Shown here: piece after piece, positions 44,841 to 53,573 of the stretch
Layout: each line of letters begins with the position of its first letter
Position numbering within the stretch: position 1 is the stretch's first letter
NCBI RefSeq assembly: GCF_022662375.1
Contig: NZ_JAKNQL010000003.1
Location: 124,001-188,000 of the forward strand
From: Pseudomonas sp. CROZ-RG-20F-R04-15
GTDB lineage: Bacteria; Pseudomonadota; Gammaproteobacteria; Pseudomonadales; Pseudomonadaceae
Reading direction: 5' to 3'
Length of the DNA stretch: 64,000 bases
Position numbers and translations under genes: made by a program
The notes under the pieces: model-generated
The model's database searches: none
Told to the model about the DNA's origin: nothing
The model's input: only the letters and a program-made list of their open reading frames with translations

Positions 44841-45740
44841 ATGTTCGAACTGACTCAACTGCGCTGCTTCACCACTGTCGCCACCGAACTCAACTTTCGC
44901 CGCGCCGCCGAGCGACTGAACATGACCCAGCCGCCACTGAGCCGGCAGATCCAGTTGCTTGAGCATCACTTGGGCGTCGAACTGTTTACCCGCAGCACCC
45001 GCAGCGTCGCGCTGACCGCCGCCGGCCGGGCTTTTTTCATCGAAGCACAGAACCTGCTGGAGCGCGCGCAGCAAGCGGCGGTCACCGCCCGACGGTTTGC
45101 CGAAGGTGATATCGGGTCGGTGAACATCAGTTTTGTCGGCAGCGCGGTGTATGAGTTTCTGCCCAAGGTCATCGCCGAGGCGCGACTGAAACAGCCGCAG
45201 GTGAAAATCGATCTGTCGGAGATGAACACTTACCAGCAGCACGAAGCCCTGCGCGCGCGACGCATCGATTTGGGCATCGCCCGTGCGCCATTACTCGAGC
45301 CGGGATATGCCACTGAATGTCTGGTGCGCGAGCCGTTTGTACTGGCGGTGCCGAGTGGTCATCCATTGGCGAGCGCGGCTGAAGTGGCCGTAAGCGATCT
45401 GGATAAGCAGCCATTTCTGATGTATTCCCACGCCGCTTATCCGCCGTTCAACGAACTGCTGACCGGCATGCTGCGCTCGGCCCGGGTTGCACCGGATTAC
45501 GTGCAGTGGCTGGGGTCGTCGCTGACGATTCTGGCACTGGTGAATGCGGGCATGGGTCTGGCGCTGGTGCCGCGTTGTGCGACCAGTGTGGTGTTCAGAA
45601 ATGTGGTGTTTCGCGATATCGATCTGGGCGAAGGGGTGCAGAGCGAGCTGCATCTGATCTGGCGGGAGAACAACGACAACCCGGCGTTTGCGATGTTGCT
45701 GGAAGCGATTCGCCGGGCGGTGGCTGAGGGGTGGGGCTGA
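44841..45740 (+). CDS. LysR-type transcriptional regulator
   Basis: A 299-residue LTTR. The HTH contains LTQLRCFTTVATELNFRRAA and MTQPPLSRQIQLLEHHLGVE, of the BenM/CatR-like subgroup. It is divergent from the MFS/dehydratase operon and is its probable activator. The ATG at 44841 directly follows the inverted repeat described at 44799-44837. Confidence 0.95.
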   Translation: MFELTQLRCFTTVATELNFRRAAERLNMTQPPLSRQIQLLEHHLGVELFTRSTRSVALTAAGRAFFIEAQNLLERAQQAAVTARRFAEGDIGSVNISFVGSAVYEFLPKVIAEARLKQPQVKIDLSEMNTYQQHEALRARRIDLGIARAPLLEPGYATECLVREPFVLAVPSGHPLASAAEVAVSDLDKQPFLMYSHAAYPPFNELLTGMLRSARVAPDYVQWLGSSLTILALVNAGMGLALVPRCATSVVFRNVVFRDIDLGEGVQSELHLIWRENNDNPAFAMLLEAIRRAVAEGWG

Positions 45741-45757
45741 AAGGTTGACGGTGCTGA

Positions 45758-45883
45758 TCAGCGCTTTGGTGGAGGGGGCGCGCTCGGCCCTTTGACCAGC
45801 GGTTTTGCCAATGGCTTGCCGTCTGGGCCCACGAAGAGACGCGCCACGTGAGGTGGCATGGGATTGGGTGCTTTTGCGCTCAT
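45758..45883 (-). CDS. 41-residue proline-rich basic protein
   Basis: The ATG at 45883 overlaps the TGA of the upstream gene (ATGA) and has an excellent GAGGAGG site 7 bases upstream, inside that gene. The protein is Pro/Lys-rich (PHVARLFVGPDGKPLAKPLV and a PSAPPPPKR end). I recognise no family. The coupling argues that it is real and works with the DUF6338 membrane protein. Confidence 0.72.
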   Translation of the reverse strand: MSAKAPNPMPPHVARLFVGPDGKPLAKPLVKGPSAPPPPKR

Positions 45884-46485
45884 GAAACAACCTCCTCGAC
45901 AGAATTGAATTCGACCCACTGAACTTTTGAGGAATCTATCACCATTAATTCGGCGCCAAAAGTGATCAGCTCGCCACCATCGCCAAGCCATTGTGGATTT
46001 AGCAAGATAAATTGCCCTTCCGATGGACCTGAGGGCCACTCCAAAGGCCAGCCAAACAATCGCCTCTCGTCATTCAGTTGCAAAGTGACAAGGCGATCCT
46101 GTCGCTCAAAAGCGCTGTACCACTCGCTAGGATGGGAGCTTTTGCGTGTCAGGTGTCGCTTGCGTAGCCACACATGCAACATCCCGTTTGAAGCCAAATA
46201 ACAGAAAAGCCCGGCGAGACATACTGAAACAATAAATGCCCACAACGCTTCCGCCCGAGCATCCCATTTCCCTACAGAAAAGCCTTTCGAACCCACCCAC
46301 AGACAAATTGCCCCAATCCCCAAAACCGCGCCCTGAATCACAAACGTAAAAATCAACGCCTGCACGATCTGCCCAAACGTATCGGGTCGTTTGAAAGCCG
46401 TCAGCGAATAAAAAATCCACGCCGACAAAAAACCGGGAATCAGGTACTGCAACAGCGGAATAACTTCTTTGACCAGATCATCCAT
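45880..46485 (-). CDS. DUF6338-family membrane protein
   Basis: A 201-residue protein with three predicted helices (about 10-28, 42-64 and 84-104) and a soluble C-terminal half with a small beta-rich domain (GQFILLNPQWLGDGGELITF). AAGGAG lies upstream of the ATG at 46485. Its layout matches the DUF6338 family of unknown function. The gene is AT-richer than its neighbours, suggesting later acquisition, and its stop codon overlaps the small proline-rich gene. Confidence 0.8.
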   Translation of the reverse strand: MDDLVKEVIPLLQYLIPGFLSAWIFYSLTAFKRPDTFGQIVQALIFTFVIQGAVLGIGAICLWVGSKGFSVGKWDARAEALWAFIVSVCLAGLFCYLASNGMLHVWLRKRHLTRKSSHPSEWYSAFERQDRLVTLQLNDERRLFGWPLEWPSGPSEGQFILLNPQWLGDGGELITFGAELMVIDSSKVQWVEFNSVEEVVS

Positions 46486-46587
46486 GATCCGAGGCTCCTT
46501 GAAAGACCGGCCGATCTGACTATCGACCGCCCCTCAAAAGCCTAGTGCACACCGCTGAAAACCCTCGCGCGCAACTGTCACCACTCA

Positions 46588-48201
46588 TTACGCATCCTGC
46601 AAAATCAGATCCGCGCCCTTCTCCGCCACCATCAACACCGCTGCGTGAGTATTGCCCGAGGTCACATTCGGAAAAATCGACGCATCAACAATCCGCAGCC
46701 CGTCGAAACCGTGCACCTTCAGCCGCTTGTCGACCACCGACGTCTGCTCGTCAGCGCCCATCGCGCACGAACCACAGAGGTGATAGATCGAGCCACAGTT
46801 ATCGCGGAAGTACTGCAACATCTGCTCGTCAGTTTCCACCGCTGGCCCCGGTAAAACCTCATCTACCGTGATGCTCTTGAGCGCCGGGGCGTTCATGATC
46901 TTGCGCATCAGACGACTACCCTGAATGACCTCGTCGATGTCCTTTTGCGTGCTCAGGTAGTTCGGATCGATCAGCGCCGCGTCCCGGGGATTTTTCGAGG
47001 CGATCTCGATATGCCCACGACTGGTCGGCCGGCACGGATTGAAGCACAGCAGGAAGCCGGAATACGGCTCGGGCTTGAGGCTGGCCTTGTTGTTTTTTGG
47101 AATCTGGTACGACAGCGGGTTGAAATACAGCTGCAGGTTCGGATGATTCTGCTGCGCGTCGCCACGGAAAAAACCACCGGCCTGATTGACGCTCATGGCC
47201 AGGGCGCCCTTGCGCGTCAGCAGGTATTTCACGCCGAGTTTGAACTGACCGAACAGCGAACTCAGCTCATCGTTAAGCGTCGGGATATTGGCCTTGTAGT
47301 AATAGCTGGCGCACAGGTGATCCTGCAGGTTCTGCCCCACGGCCGGCAGGTGTCTGACCAGAGGAATGCCGTGCCTGGCCAGCAACGCGCTGTCCGCCAC
47401 GCCGGACAATTGCAGAATTTTCGGCGTGTCGACGGCACCCGCACACAAGATCACTTCCTTGCGTGCGGTGAAGGTTCTCACCACACCATGCTGAGTAATC
47501 GAGATTCCGGTCGCACGTTGTTGCGCGTCATCAAACAACACCCGATCCACCAGCGCGAAATGCTCGACGGTCAGGTTCGGCCGTTTCAGTGCCGGATGCA
47601 GATGCGCGAAGCTGCTGGAGCAGCGCTGACCGTTCTTGGTGTTGACGTCGTAGAGACCCGCCCCTTCGAACTTTGCCCCGTTGAAATCTTCACTGCGCGG
47701 ATAGCCGATTTCCGAGCAGCCCTCAAGAAACACATCGCAGATCGGGTGAGTCTGGCCCTTCATCGGCGTAATACTGATCGGGCCGCTGCCACCGTGATAA
47801 TCGCTGTCACCCAACGGATGGTTTTCCAGTTTGCGGAAGTACGGCAACACATCCTTGAAGCCCCAGCCGTCGTTGCCATTGGCGGCCCAGTCATCAAAGT
47901 CATGAGCCTGGCCACGCACGTAGATCATCGCGTTGATCGACCCGGAACCGCCCTGCACTTTGCCGCGCGGGGCGTAGATTTCGCGGTTGCCCAATTGCTT
48001 TTGTGGCTGGCTGTAATACATCCAGTTGAAGGTCGGGTTGTAATACATTTTGGCAAAGCCGACCGGGATCTTGAACCACAGCGAGCTGTCTTTGCCGCCG
48101 GCTTCCAGCAACAGCACGGTGTGTTTGCCCGAGGCCGAGAGCCGGTTGGCCAGCACGCAGCCAGCGGCGCCAGCGCCAGCGATGATGTAGTCGTATGTCA
48201 T
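46588..48201 (-). CDS. GMC-family FAD-dependent alcohol/choline dehydrogenase-like oxidoreductase
   Basis: A 537-residue GMC oxidoreductase. The FAD-binding GAGAAG is at 9-14, the GMC signature 1 region is GKVQGGSGSINAMIYVRGQ near 80, and the active-site His is in IYHLCGSCAMG with a second conserved His in NTHAAVLMV. It oxidises an alcohol to an aldehyde, likely at the membrane face. The same-direction aldehyde dehydrogenase and acid-sugar dehydratase genes upstream suggest stepwise oxidation of one carbon source. Confidence 0.92.
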   Translation of the reverse strand: MTYDYIIAGAGAAGCVLANRLSASGKHTVLLLEAGGKDSSLWFKIPVGFAKMYYNPTFNWMYYSQPQKQLGNREIYAPRGKVQGGSGSINAMIYVRGQAHDFDDWAANGNDGWGFKDVLPYFRKLENHPLGDSDYHGGSGPISITPMKGQTHPICDVFLEGCSEIGYPRSEDFNGAKFEGAGLYDVNTKNGQRCSSSFAHLHPALKRPNLTVEHFALVDRVLFDDAQQRATGISITQHGVVRTFTARKEVILCAGAVDTPKILQLSGVADSALLARHGIPLVRHLPAVGQNLQDHLCASYYYKANIPTLNDELSSLFGQFKLGVKYLLTRKGALAMSVNQAGGFFRGDAQQNHPNLQLYFNPLSYQIPKNNKASLKPEPYSGFLLCFNPCRPTSRGHIEIASKNPRDAALIDPNYLSTQKDIDEVIQGSRLMRKIMNAPALKSITVDEVLPGPAVETDEQMLQYFRDNCGSIYHLCGSCAMGADEQTSVVDKRLKVHGFDGLRIVDASIFPNVTSGNTHAAVLMVAEKGADLILQDA

Positions 48202-48235
48202 GCACGGTTACCGCGTAAGTCGTTATACAAAATTC

Positions 48236-48250
48236 GGCTCGCTCCCACAG
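48236..48250 (+). repeat. Partial REP element
   Basis: A half REP (GGCTCGCTCCCACAG) lies in the short gap between the GMC and MR/MLE genes. Confidence 0.6.
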
Positions 48251-48267
48251 GAACTGCGCCTGCCGTG

Positions 48268-49485
48268 TCAGCCGCGAGCTGGCGAGGTGTCTTTCACATC
48301 CACCGGGGTCGGCGCCATCTGCAAGTGCAGCCGCTCACCGGTGTACGGCGAATGCCGGCGCACCACGTCCATGTTCAGCTCGACCCCAAGACCCGGCTCG
48401 CTGGACGGAATGATGTAGCCGTCTTCCCACTGCAACGGTTTGGTCAGTACTTCGGCGTGAAAGCCGCCCCAGGTCTCAATGCTTTCCTGAATCAGGAAGT
48501 TCGGTGTGCAGGTCGCCAACTGGAAACTCGCCGCCGCACCAATCGGTCCGTTGTACAGATGCGGGGCGATTTGCGCGTAGTAGGCTTCGGCCATGCTGGC
48601 GATCTTCTTGGCTTCGAGCAGGCCGCCGCAGCGCGCCACGTTCATCTGCAGAATCGACGCACCGCCGGCCTGCAACAGCTTGAAGAATTCGTACTTGGTG
48701 GTCAGGCGTTCGCCGGTGGCAATCGGGATGCTGGTCTTCGCCGCGACTTGCGCCATGGCTTCTTCCTGGCCCGGTGGCACCGGCTCCTCGAACCACAGCG
48801 GGTCGTATTTCTCCAGGCGCTTGGCCAGGCGGATTGCCGACGACGGCACCATCTGCCCGTGGGTGCCGAACAGCAGATCGCACTTGTCGCCCACCGCTTC
48901 ACGGATCTTGCGGCAGAAGGTTTCGCAGCGTTCCAGCACTTCCAGGGAAATCTGGTGCCCGGAGTACGCGGTGTAAGGCCCGGCCGGATCGAACTTCACG
49001 GCGGTGAAGCCTTTGTTCATGTTCTCGATCGCGCACTCGGCGGCCAGATCCGGGTCGTCGTAGTCGTACTCGCCACGGCTGTTGACCGGGTACAGGTAGG
49101 TGTAGGAACGCAGGCGTTCGTTGACCTTGCCACCGAGCAGTTCGTACACCGGCTTGTTCGCCGCTTTGCCGATGATGTCCCAGCAGGCCATCTCCAGACC
49201 GCTGACCACACCCATCATGGTCAGGTCGGGACGCTGGGTGAATCCGCTGGAATAGGCTTGGCGAAAGAAACGTTCGATGTGGTGCGGATCATGATTGAGC
49301 AGGTAGCGTTCGAACACGTCTTCGATGATCGGCAGCATCGCTTTCGGGCCAAAGGTCGCGGCGTAGATCTCACCAACACCTTCGATTCCGCAGTCGGTCT
49401 TGAGCTTGACGAACAGCCAGTACATGCCGCCGATGTGCGGTGGCGGTACGGCAACGATATGGGTTTCAAGGGCGATGATTTTCAT
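48268..49485 (-). CDS. Mandelate racemase/muconate lactonizing-family sugar-acid dehydratase
   Basis: A 405-residue enolase-superfamily protein. It has the catalytic Lys in AVKFDPAGPY and metal-ligand segments DLLFGTHGQ, FEEPVPPG and ATGERLTT, with a C-terminal HLYNGPIG segment carrying the catalytic His. Members act on galactonate, gluconate, anhydrogalactonate and similar acids; I cannot pick the substrate. The ATG at 49485 is one base after the stop of the MFS gene, so the two are tightly coupled. Confidence 0.9.
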   Translation of the reverse strand: MKIIALETHIVAVPPPHIGGMYWLFVKLKTDCGIEGVGEIYAATFGPKAMLPIIEDVFERYLLNHDPHHIERFFRQAYSSGFTQRPDLTMMGVVSGLEMACWDIIGKAANKPVYELLGGKVNERLRSYTYLYPVNSRGEYDYDDPDLAAECAIENMNKGFTAVKFDPAGPYTAYSGHQISLEVLERCETFCRKIREAVGDKCDLLFGTHGQMVPSSAIRLAKRLEKYDPLWFEEPVPPGQEEAMAQVAAKTSIPIATGERLTTKYEFFKLLQAGGASILQMNVARCGGLLEAKKIASMAEAYYAQIAPHLYNGPIGAAASFQLATCTPNFLIQESIETWGGFHAEVLTKPLQWEDGYIIPSSEPGLGVELNMDVVRRHSPYTGERLHLQMAPTPVDVKDTSPARG

Positions 49486-49486
49486 C

Positions 49487-50806
49487 TCAGGCACCTGCTT
49501 TTTTCGAAGATTGACGATTGATTCGGGCACGCAGGGTCACGGCAGCGAGGGTGCCGACCAGACCGATAGTGGCGATGTAGCCGAAGTAGAGCTTGTAGCC
49601 GAGGGCACCGGGAAAGTGCTCGGTGAGGTAGCCGTTGATCAGCGGAATAAAGGCATCCGGCATGTAGCCGACCACCGAGACGATGCCGATGGCCAGACCG
49701 GTGATGCGCAGCGGAATGTTGCAACTGTCGAGAATCGCCCAGTACAGACCACGAATTGCATAAGTCATCAGGCCGATGAAAATCACCGTGGCAATCAACA
49801 GACCGATGCTGTTGAGCGCGGGAAACACGATCAGCCCGACGATCGCCAGACTCGCCAGCAACAGCGCGACGATCAGCACCGAAATATTCGAGAACCTGTC
49901 GCCCAGCCAGCCGCCGCCAATGCCACCGATCGGACGCATCCAGAGTTTGATCGTGGTAATCGTGCCAGCCATGACGGCGGTCATGCCGCTGCCTTGCAGA
50001 TAGTCGGAGAAACTGTAGGTGGCCCAGAAGATGTGATAACCGCAGAACACGATGGCGGTGACCAGCCACAGCTCAGGGATTTTCACCAGCGTGGTCAGGT
50101 CGGCGAGCAGATTGAACTTGCCCTTCTCCACCGCTGGCGTGTCTTCCATCGACTTCGGGTCCTTGATCAGCACCAGCAGACAACCGATGACGATACAGGT
50201 GAAGGCGTACAGGTAAACCACATGTCTGAAGCCTTCGGCGGTCGACTCGCCACGGGTCTCCGTGGCGAAGGCAAACAAGCCCAGCGCAACCGTCGCCAGC
50301 AACGCTTCGACCAAGCCGCGACCACCGTCGAGAATGCCGAAGAACCGGCCCTGTTCGGTGTGATGCGCAATCATTTTCACGCGTTTGAGTACCGAGGCCC
50401 AGAAGGTCAAACCGGTGGTCAAACCCCAGCAGCCGAAGATGATCATCAACCCGGTCATCGACGGCGCGGTCGAGTACCAGAGGCCCAAGGCACCAGTGGC
50501 CACCAGCGAGAAGAAAATCAGAAAGCGCGGTGCAATGCGATCGGCCAGCCAGCCGCTCGGCAAGTAACTGAGCAGGAAGATCGTGCCAAGCATCGAGTAC
50601 AGATAACCCAGCTCGCTGTGGTTGATCTGGAACACCTCGAGCATGGTCGTTTGATAGACCTGACGCAGGTAGAGAATCGGATAGATCGCGCCGGCGGCGA
50701 GCACCAGCAACATCAATTGGAAATAGCGACTTCCCTTGTCGCTCTGGCTTTTCACAGCCGAATCGGAACCCTGAACAGCGGCAGCAGAGGATGCATGCTT
50801 GGACAT
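49487..50806 (-). CDS. MFS transporter
   Basis: A 439-residue permease with 12 predicted helices, resembling the GlpT/YihN-like organophosphate or sugar-acid branch (LRQVYQTTMLEVFQI, SYLPSGWLADRIAPR, MRPIGGIGGGWLGDR). Likely importer for the operon's substrate. The gene order aldehyde dehydrogenase, MFS, MR/MLE, GMC runs in one direction with short gaps. Confidence 0.92.
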   Translation of the reverse strand: MSKHASSAAAVQGSDSAVKSQSDKGSRYFQLMLLVLAAGAIYPILYLRQVYQTTMLEVFQINHSELGYLYSMLGTIFLLSYLPSGWLADRIAPRFLIFFSLVATGALGLWYSTAPSMTGLMIIFGCWGLTTGLTFWASVLKRVKMIAHHTEQGRFFGILDGGRGLVEALLATVALGLFAFATETRGESTAEGFRHVVYLYAFTCIVIGCLLVLIKDPKSMEDTPAVEKGKFNLLADLTTLVKIPELWLVTAIVFCGYHIFWATYSFSDYLQGSGMTAVMAGTITTIKLWMRPIGGIGGGWLGDRFSNISVLIVALLLASLAIVGLIVFPALNSIGLLIATVIFIGLMTYAIRGLYWAILDSCNIPLRITGLAIGIVSVVGYMPDAFIPLINGYLTEHFPGALGYKLYFGYIATIGLVGTLAAVTLRARINRQSSKKAGA

Positions 50807-50888
50807 TGAAGTGACCTCGGGCGACCCGTGCTCCGGGCGCCCCTGATAATTGTTTTTATAGGTGCAGCGTGAGGCGTGTTGCAGTGGA

Positions 50889-52319
50889 TCAGTACTTCAT
50901 GACCACGAGTCGGGTCTGGGTGAATTCGAGCATGCCGTGCTTGCCGTCATCGCCGCCCAGGCCGGAGCGTTTCCAGCCGGCGTGGTAGCCCTGATACGGG
51001 TCAGCCGGGGTGCGATTGACGTACAACTCGCCGGCCTCGATGGCGTTGGCGACTTTCTGCGCGGTGCGGTAGTTCTCGGTGTAGAGCACCGACGACAGGC
51101 CGAACTGATGGTCGTTGGCCATGGCCAGCGCGTCGTCGATGTTGCGGTACTTGAGCACCGGCAGCACTGGGCCGAAGATTTCTTCCTGGACGATTTCCAT
51201 GTCCTGGCGGCAACCGCTGAGCAGCGTCGGCGGATAGAAATGCCCCGGCCCTTGCGGCAACACACCACCGCTTTCGAGCGTCGCGCCGGCAGCGATGGCG
51301 CGCTCGACCATGGCGTGAATGTTCTGCTGCGAACTGGCGTTGACCAATGGGCCCATCAGGCTGGCGTCGGTGGCGCGGTCGCCGAATTTCACTTCAGCGA
51401 TTTTCGCCTTGAGCAGCGCAAGGAATCGGTCGTGGACGCTTTCTTGCACGTAGACGCGCTCGACCGCTGTGCACAACTGCCCGCAATGAGTGGTTTTCGA
51501 GGCGACGATCGCGGTCGCGGCCGCATCCAGGTCGGCATCCGCTTCGATGATCGCCGGGGTCTTGCCGCCCAGTTCCAGCGACGGCTTGGCGATATTGGCC
51601 TTGCAGTAATCGAGGACGATGCGCCCGGCGTTGACGCTGCCGGTCAAGGTAATCAGGCCCACGGCTTTATGGGTGCAGACGGTTGCTGCCGTGGCGTGAT
51701 CCATGGTCAGGATGTTGATCACACCGGCCGGCATGCCCGATTGCTGCACCGCTTTGGCAATTTCGAATGCCGAGGTCGGTGTGTTGTTGCTGGGGCGCAC
51801 CACCACAGTGTTGCCGGCAATCAGCGCCGGGGCGATTTTGCGCAGCAACGTGTAAACCGGGTAGTTGAACGGGATCAGGCAGGCAACGACGCCGATCGGT
51901 TCGCGGTGCAGAAAGAGGTTTTCGTCAGGGCTGTCGCTGGGGATGATTTCGCCTTCGATGCGCCGCGCCCATTCGGCGTGGTAGCGAGTGATCTGCGCGG
52001 CATAACGGGCTTCGTTGCTGGCATCGCTGACGCTTTTGCCAGACTCGGCGGCCAGTGCGCTGCCGATGGCTTCGGCACGCTCTTCCAACGCTGCGGCAAA
52101 GGCCCGCAGATGTTCGGCGCGCTCGATGCTGGTGAGTTTGCCCCAGACCTTTTGCGCCGCTGCCGCCGCATCGACCGCTGCGCTGGCTTCCTCGGCGGTA
52201 GCACCCGAGACATGGCCGAGCAACGCTTCGGTAGCCGGGTTGTAGACCGCGATCAGCGCCGCGCTGGCAGGCTCGATGAATTGGCCGTTAACAAAATTTC
52301 GCTCGATTCGCATGTGCAT
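50889..52319 (-). CDS. Lactaldehyde dehydrogenase (AldA)-like aldehyde dehydrogenase
   Basis: A 476-residue ALDH. It shows IPFNYPVYT, the Glu in LELGGKTPA, the catalytic Cys in HCGQLCTAVERVYV and the C-terminal GWKRSGLGGDDGKHG. The HCGQLCTAVERV region resembles E. coli AldA, which oxidises lactaldehyde and glycolaldehyde. First gene of the operon. Operator-like sequences shared with the porin lie upstream (52326-52387). A start two codons later is equally possible. Confidence 0.92.
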   Translation of the reverse strand: MHMRIERNFVNGQFIEPASAALIAVYNPATEALLGHVSGATAEEASAAVDAAAAAQKVWGKLTSIERAEHLRAFAAALEERAEAIGSALAAESGKSVSDASNEARYAAQITRYHAEWARRIEGEIIPSDSPDENLFLHREPIGVVACLIPFNYPVYTLLRKIAPALIAGNTVVVRPSNNTPTSAFEIAKAVQQSGMPAGVINILTMDHATAATVCTHKAVGLITLTGSVNAGRIVLDYCKANIAKPSLELGGKTPAIIEADADLDAAATAIVASKTTHCGQLCTAVERVYVQESVHDRFLALLKAKIAEVKFGDRATDASLMGPLVNASSQQNIHAMVERAIAAGATLESGGVLPQGPGHFYPPTLLSGCRQDMEIVQEEIFGPVLPVLKYRNIDDALAMANDHQFGLSSVLYTENYRTAQKVANAIEAGELYVNRTPADPYQGYHAGWKRSGLGGDDGKHGMLEFTQTRLVVMKY

Positions 52320-52369
52320 CGCCCATCGTTTGTTTTTATCAATGCCGCCAGTCTTGGCATCGATGGCGG

Positions 52370-52387
52370 GTTGAACAAACGATTTAT
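52370..52387. promoter_or_regulatory. Operator-like motif shared with the porin promoter
   Basis: GTTGAACAAACGAT lies about 50 bases before the AldA-like start codon. The exact reverse complement (ATCGTTTGTTCAAC) occurs at about 53502-53515, before the porin. A partial copy TCGTTTGTTTTTATC is at 52326-52340. This suggests one regulator for both units. Confidence 0.65.
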
Positions 52388-52454
52388 CGGGCGGTTAAAC
52401 ATTCGAAAAACGCAGGTTACCCCCAATGACCTCCCACAGGGCATCCGGGCTGAC

Positions 52455-53387
52455 TCAAGTAGCTGCGGTCGAGGGTTCTAACTGGCGCTGCGCCAGCCAG
52501 ATCTCCTCCTGCAGCCATTGAGCAAAAACCTGCAACTGCGGCATATCCGTCTGCTCCGGCCGGGTCACCAGCCAGTACGACTGATGCCCTTCCACATGCA
52601 CATTCAGCACTTGCGTCAACTGCCCGCTGGCCAGTTCTGCCGCAACCATGTGCCAGTCGGCAATGGTGATGCCCAGGCCATCGGTCGCCGCCTGAATCGC
52701 CAGGTCCAGCAGATCGAACTCATAACCGCCCTGGGTATCCACCCCGGTGATGCGCGCCGCGTCGAGCCAGTGATTCCAGGTCAGGTAGCGCTGGTCTTCC
52801 CTGGCCAGAACGTGGAGTAACGTCAGGCGATTGAGGTCGATGCCTTGCTCGCCACTCTCGCGGGCATACAACGATGGCGCGCACACAGCGATGTGGCGCT
52901 CTTGAACCAGTAGCGAACTGTCGAGACCGTCCCATTCGCCATTGCCAAATCGAATCGCACAATCGAGCGTGCTGGTTTCCGCCAGACTGTCCTGCAAGCG
53001 CGTGGTGATGCTCAGTTCCAGCTCGGGATGTTGCTCGCGCAGTCGGCCCAGACGCGGCATCAACCAGCGACTGGTAAAGGTCGGCGGTGCATTGATATGC
53101 AATCGGTTGGAGTGGGTTTTCTGCTGAATGCTGCGCACCGTCAGCTCGATCTTGTCGAACGACTGGTGCAGCGCCCGCAGGAGAATCTTGCCGGCAGCGG
53201 TCAGTTCCAGATGATGGTGACGGCGTTCCAGCAGACTCTCGCCGAGCTGTTCCTCCAATTGCCGCACCTGACGACTGACCGCACTCTGGGTGACATTGAG
53301 CAACTCGGCGGCGCGGGTAAAACTGCCGGTGCTGCCGGCCACTTCGAACGCCTTGAGCGCGTTCAGGCCGGGCATTTTGCGTTTCAT
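52455..53387 (-). CDS. LysR-type regulator (GcvA-like)
   Basis: A 310-residue LTTR. The HTH contains LNALKAFEVAGSTGSFTRAA and VTQSAVSRQVRQLEEQLGES. The start ATG is at 53387. It lies between the aldehyde dehydrogenase operon (same direction) and the divergent porin and is their likely regulator. Confidence 0.94.
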   Translation of the reverse strand: MKRKMPGLNALKAFEVAGSTGSFTRAAELLNVTQSAVSRQVRQLEEQLGESLLERRHHHLELTAAGKILLRALHQSFDKIELTVRSIQQKTHSNRLHINAPPTFTSRWLMPRLGRLREQHPELELSITTRLQDSLAETSTLDCAIRFGNGEWDGLDSSLLVQERHIAVCAPSLYARESGEQGIDLNRLTLLHVLAREDQRYLTWNHWLDAARITGVDTQGGYEFDLLDLAIQAATDGLGITIADWHMVAAELASGQLTQVLNVHVEGHQSYWLVTRPEQTDMPQLQVFAQWLQEEIWLAQRQLEPSTAAT

Positions 53388-53482
53388 ATCAAGGCACTCG
53401 AAAACCACTGACAAGGCGCAAAGCATCCCATGAGTGTGCCGGACTGTCCTACAGGAATTTGCGAGTAACATGCATTCGATGC

Positions 53483-53516
53483 AGGTTTGTTCACCGTTTT
53501 TATCGTTTGTTCAACA
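53483..53516. promoter_or_regulatory. Tandem operator-like motifs upstream of the porin
   Basis: GTTTGTTCACCG and TCGTTTGTTCAAC lie in tandem about 20 bases apart, before the porin gene. The second is a 14-base match to the site before the AldA-like gene. Confidence 0.65.
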
Positions 53517-53573
53517 CACACCGGATGGCAAAACTGCGCGGCATCTCTAATAAAAACAATCGAGAGCCGCTCC

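Noticed and set aside
46945..49521. 858-codon plus-strand frame opposite the GMC and MR/MLE genes
   Set aside because: It has no domain signatures and is a shadow of two confident minus-strand genes.
50862..52481. 539-codon plus-strand frame opposite the AldA-like gene
   Set aside because: It lies antisense to a full-length aldehyde dehydrogenase with all catalytic motifs.
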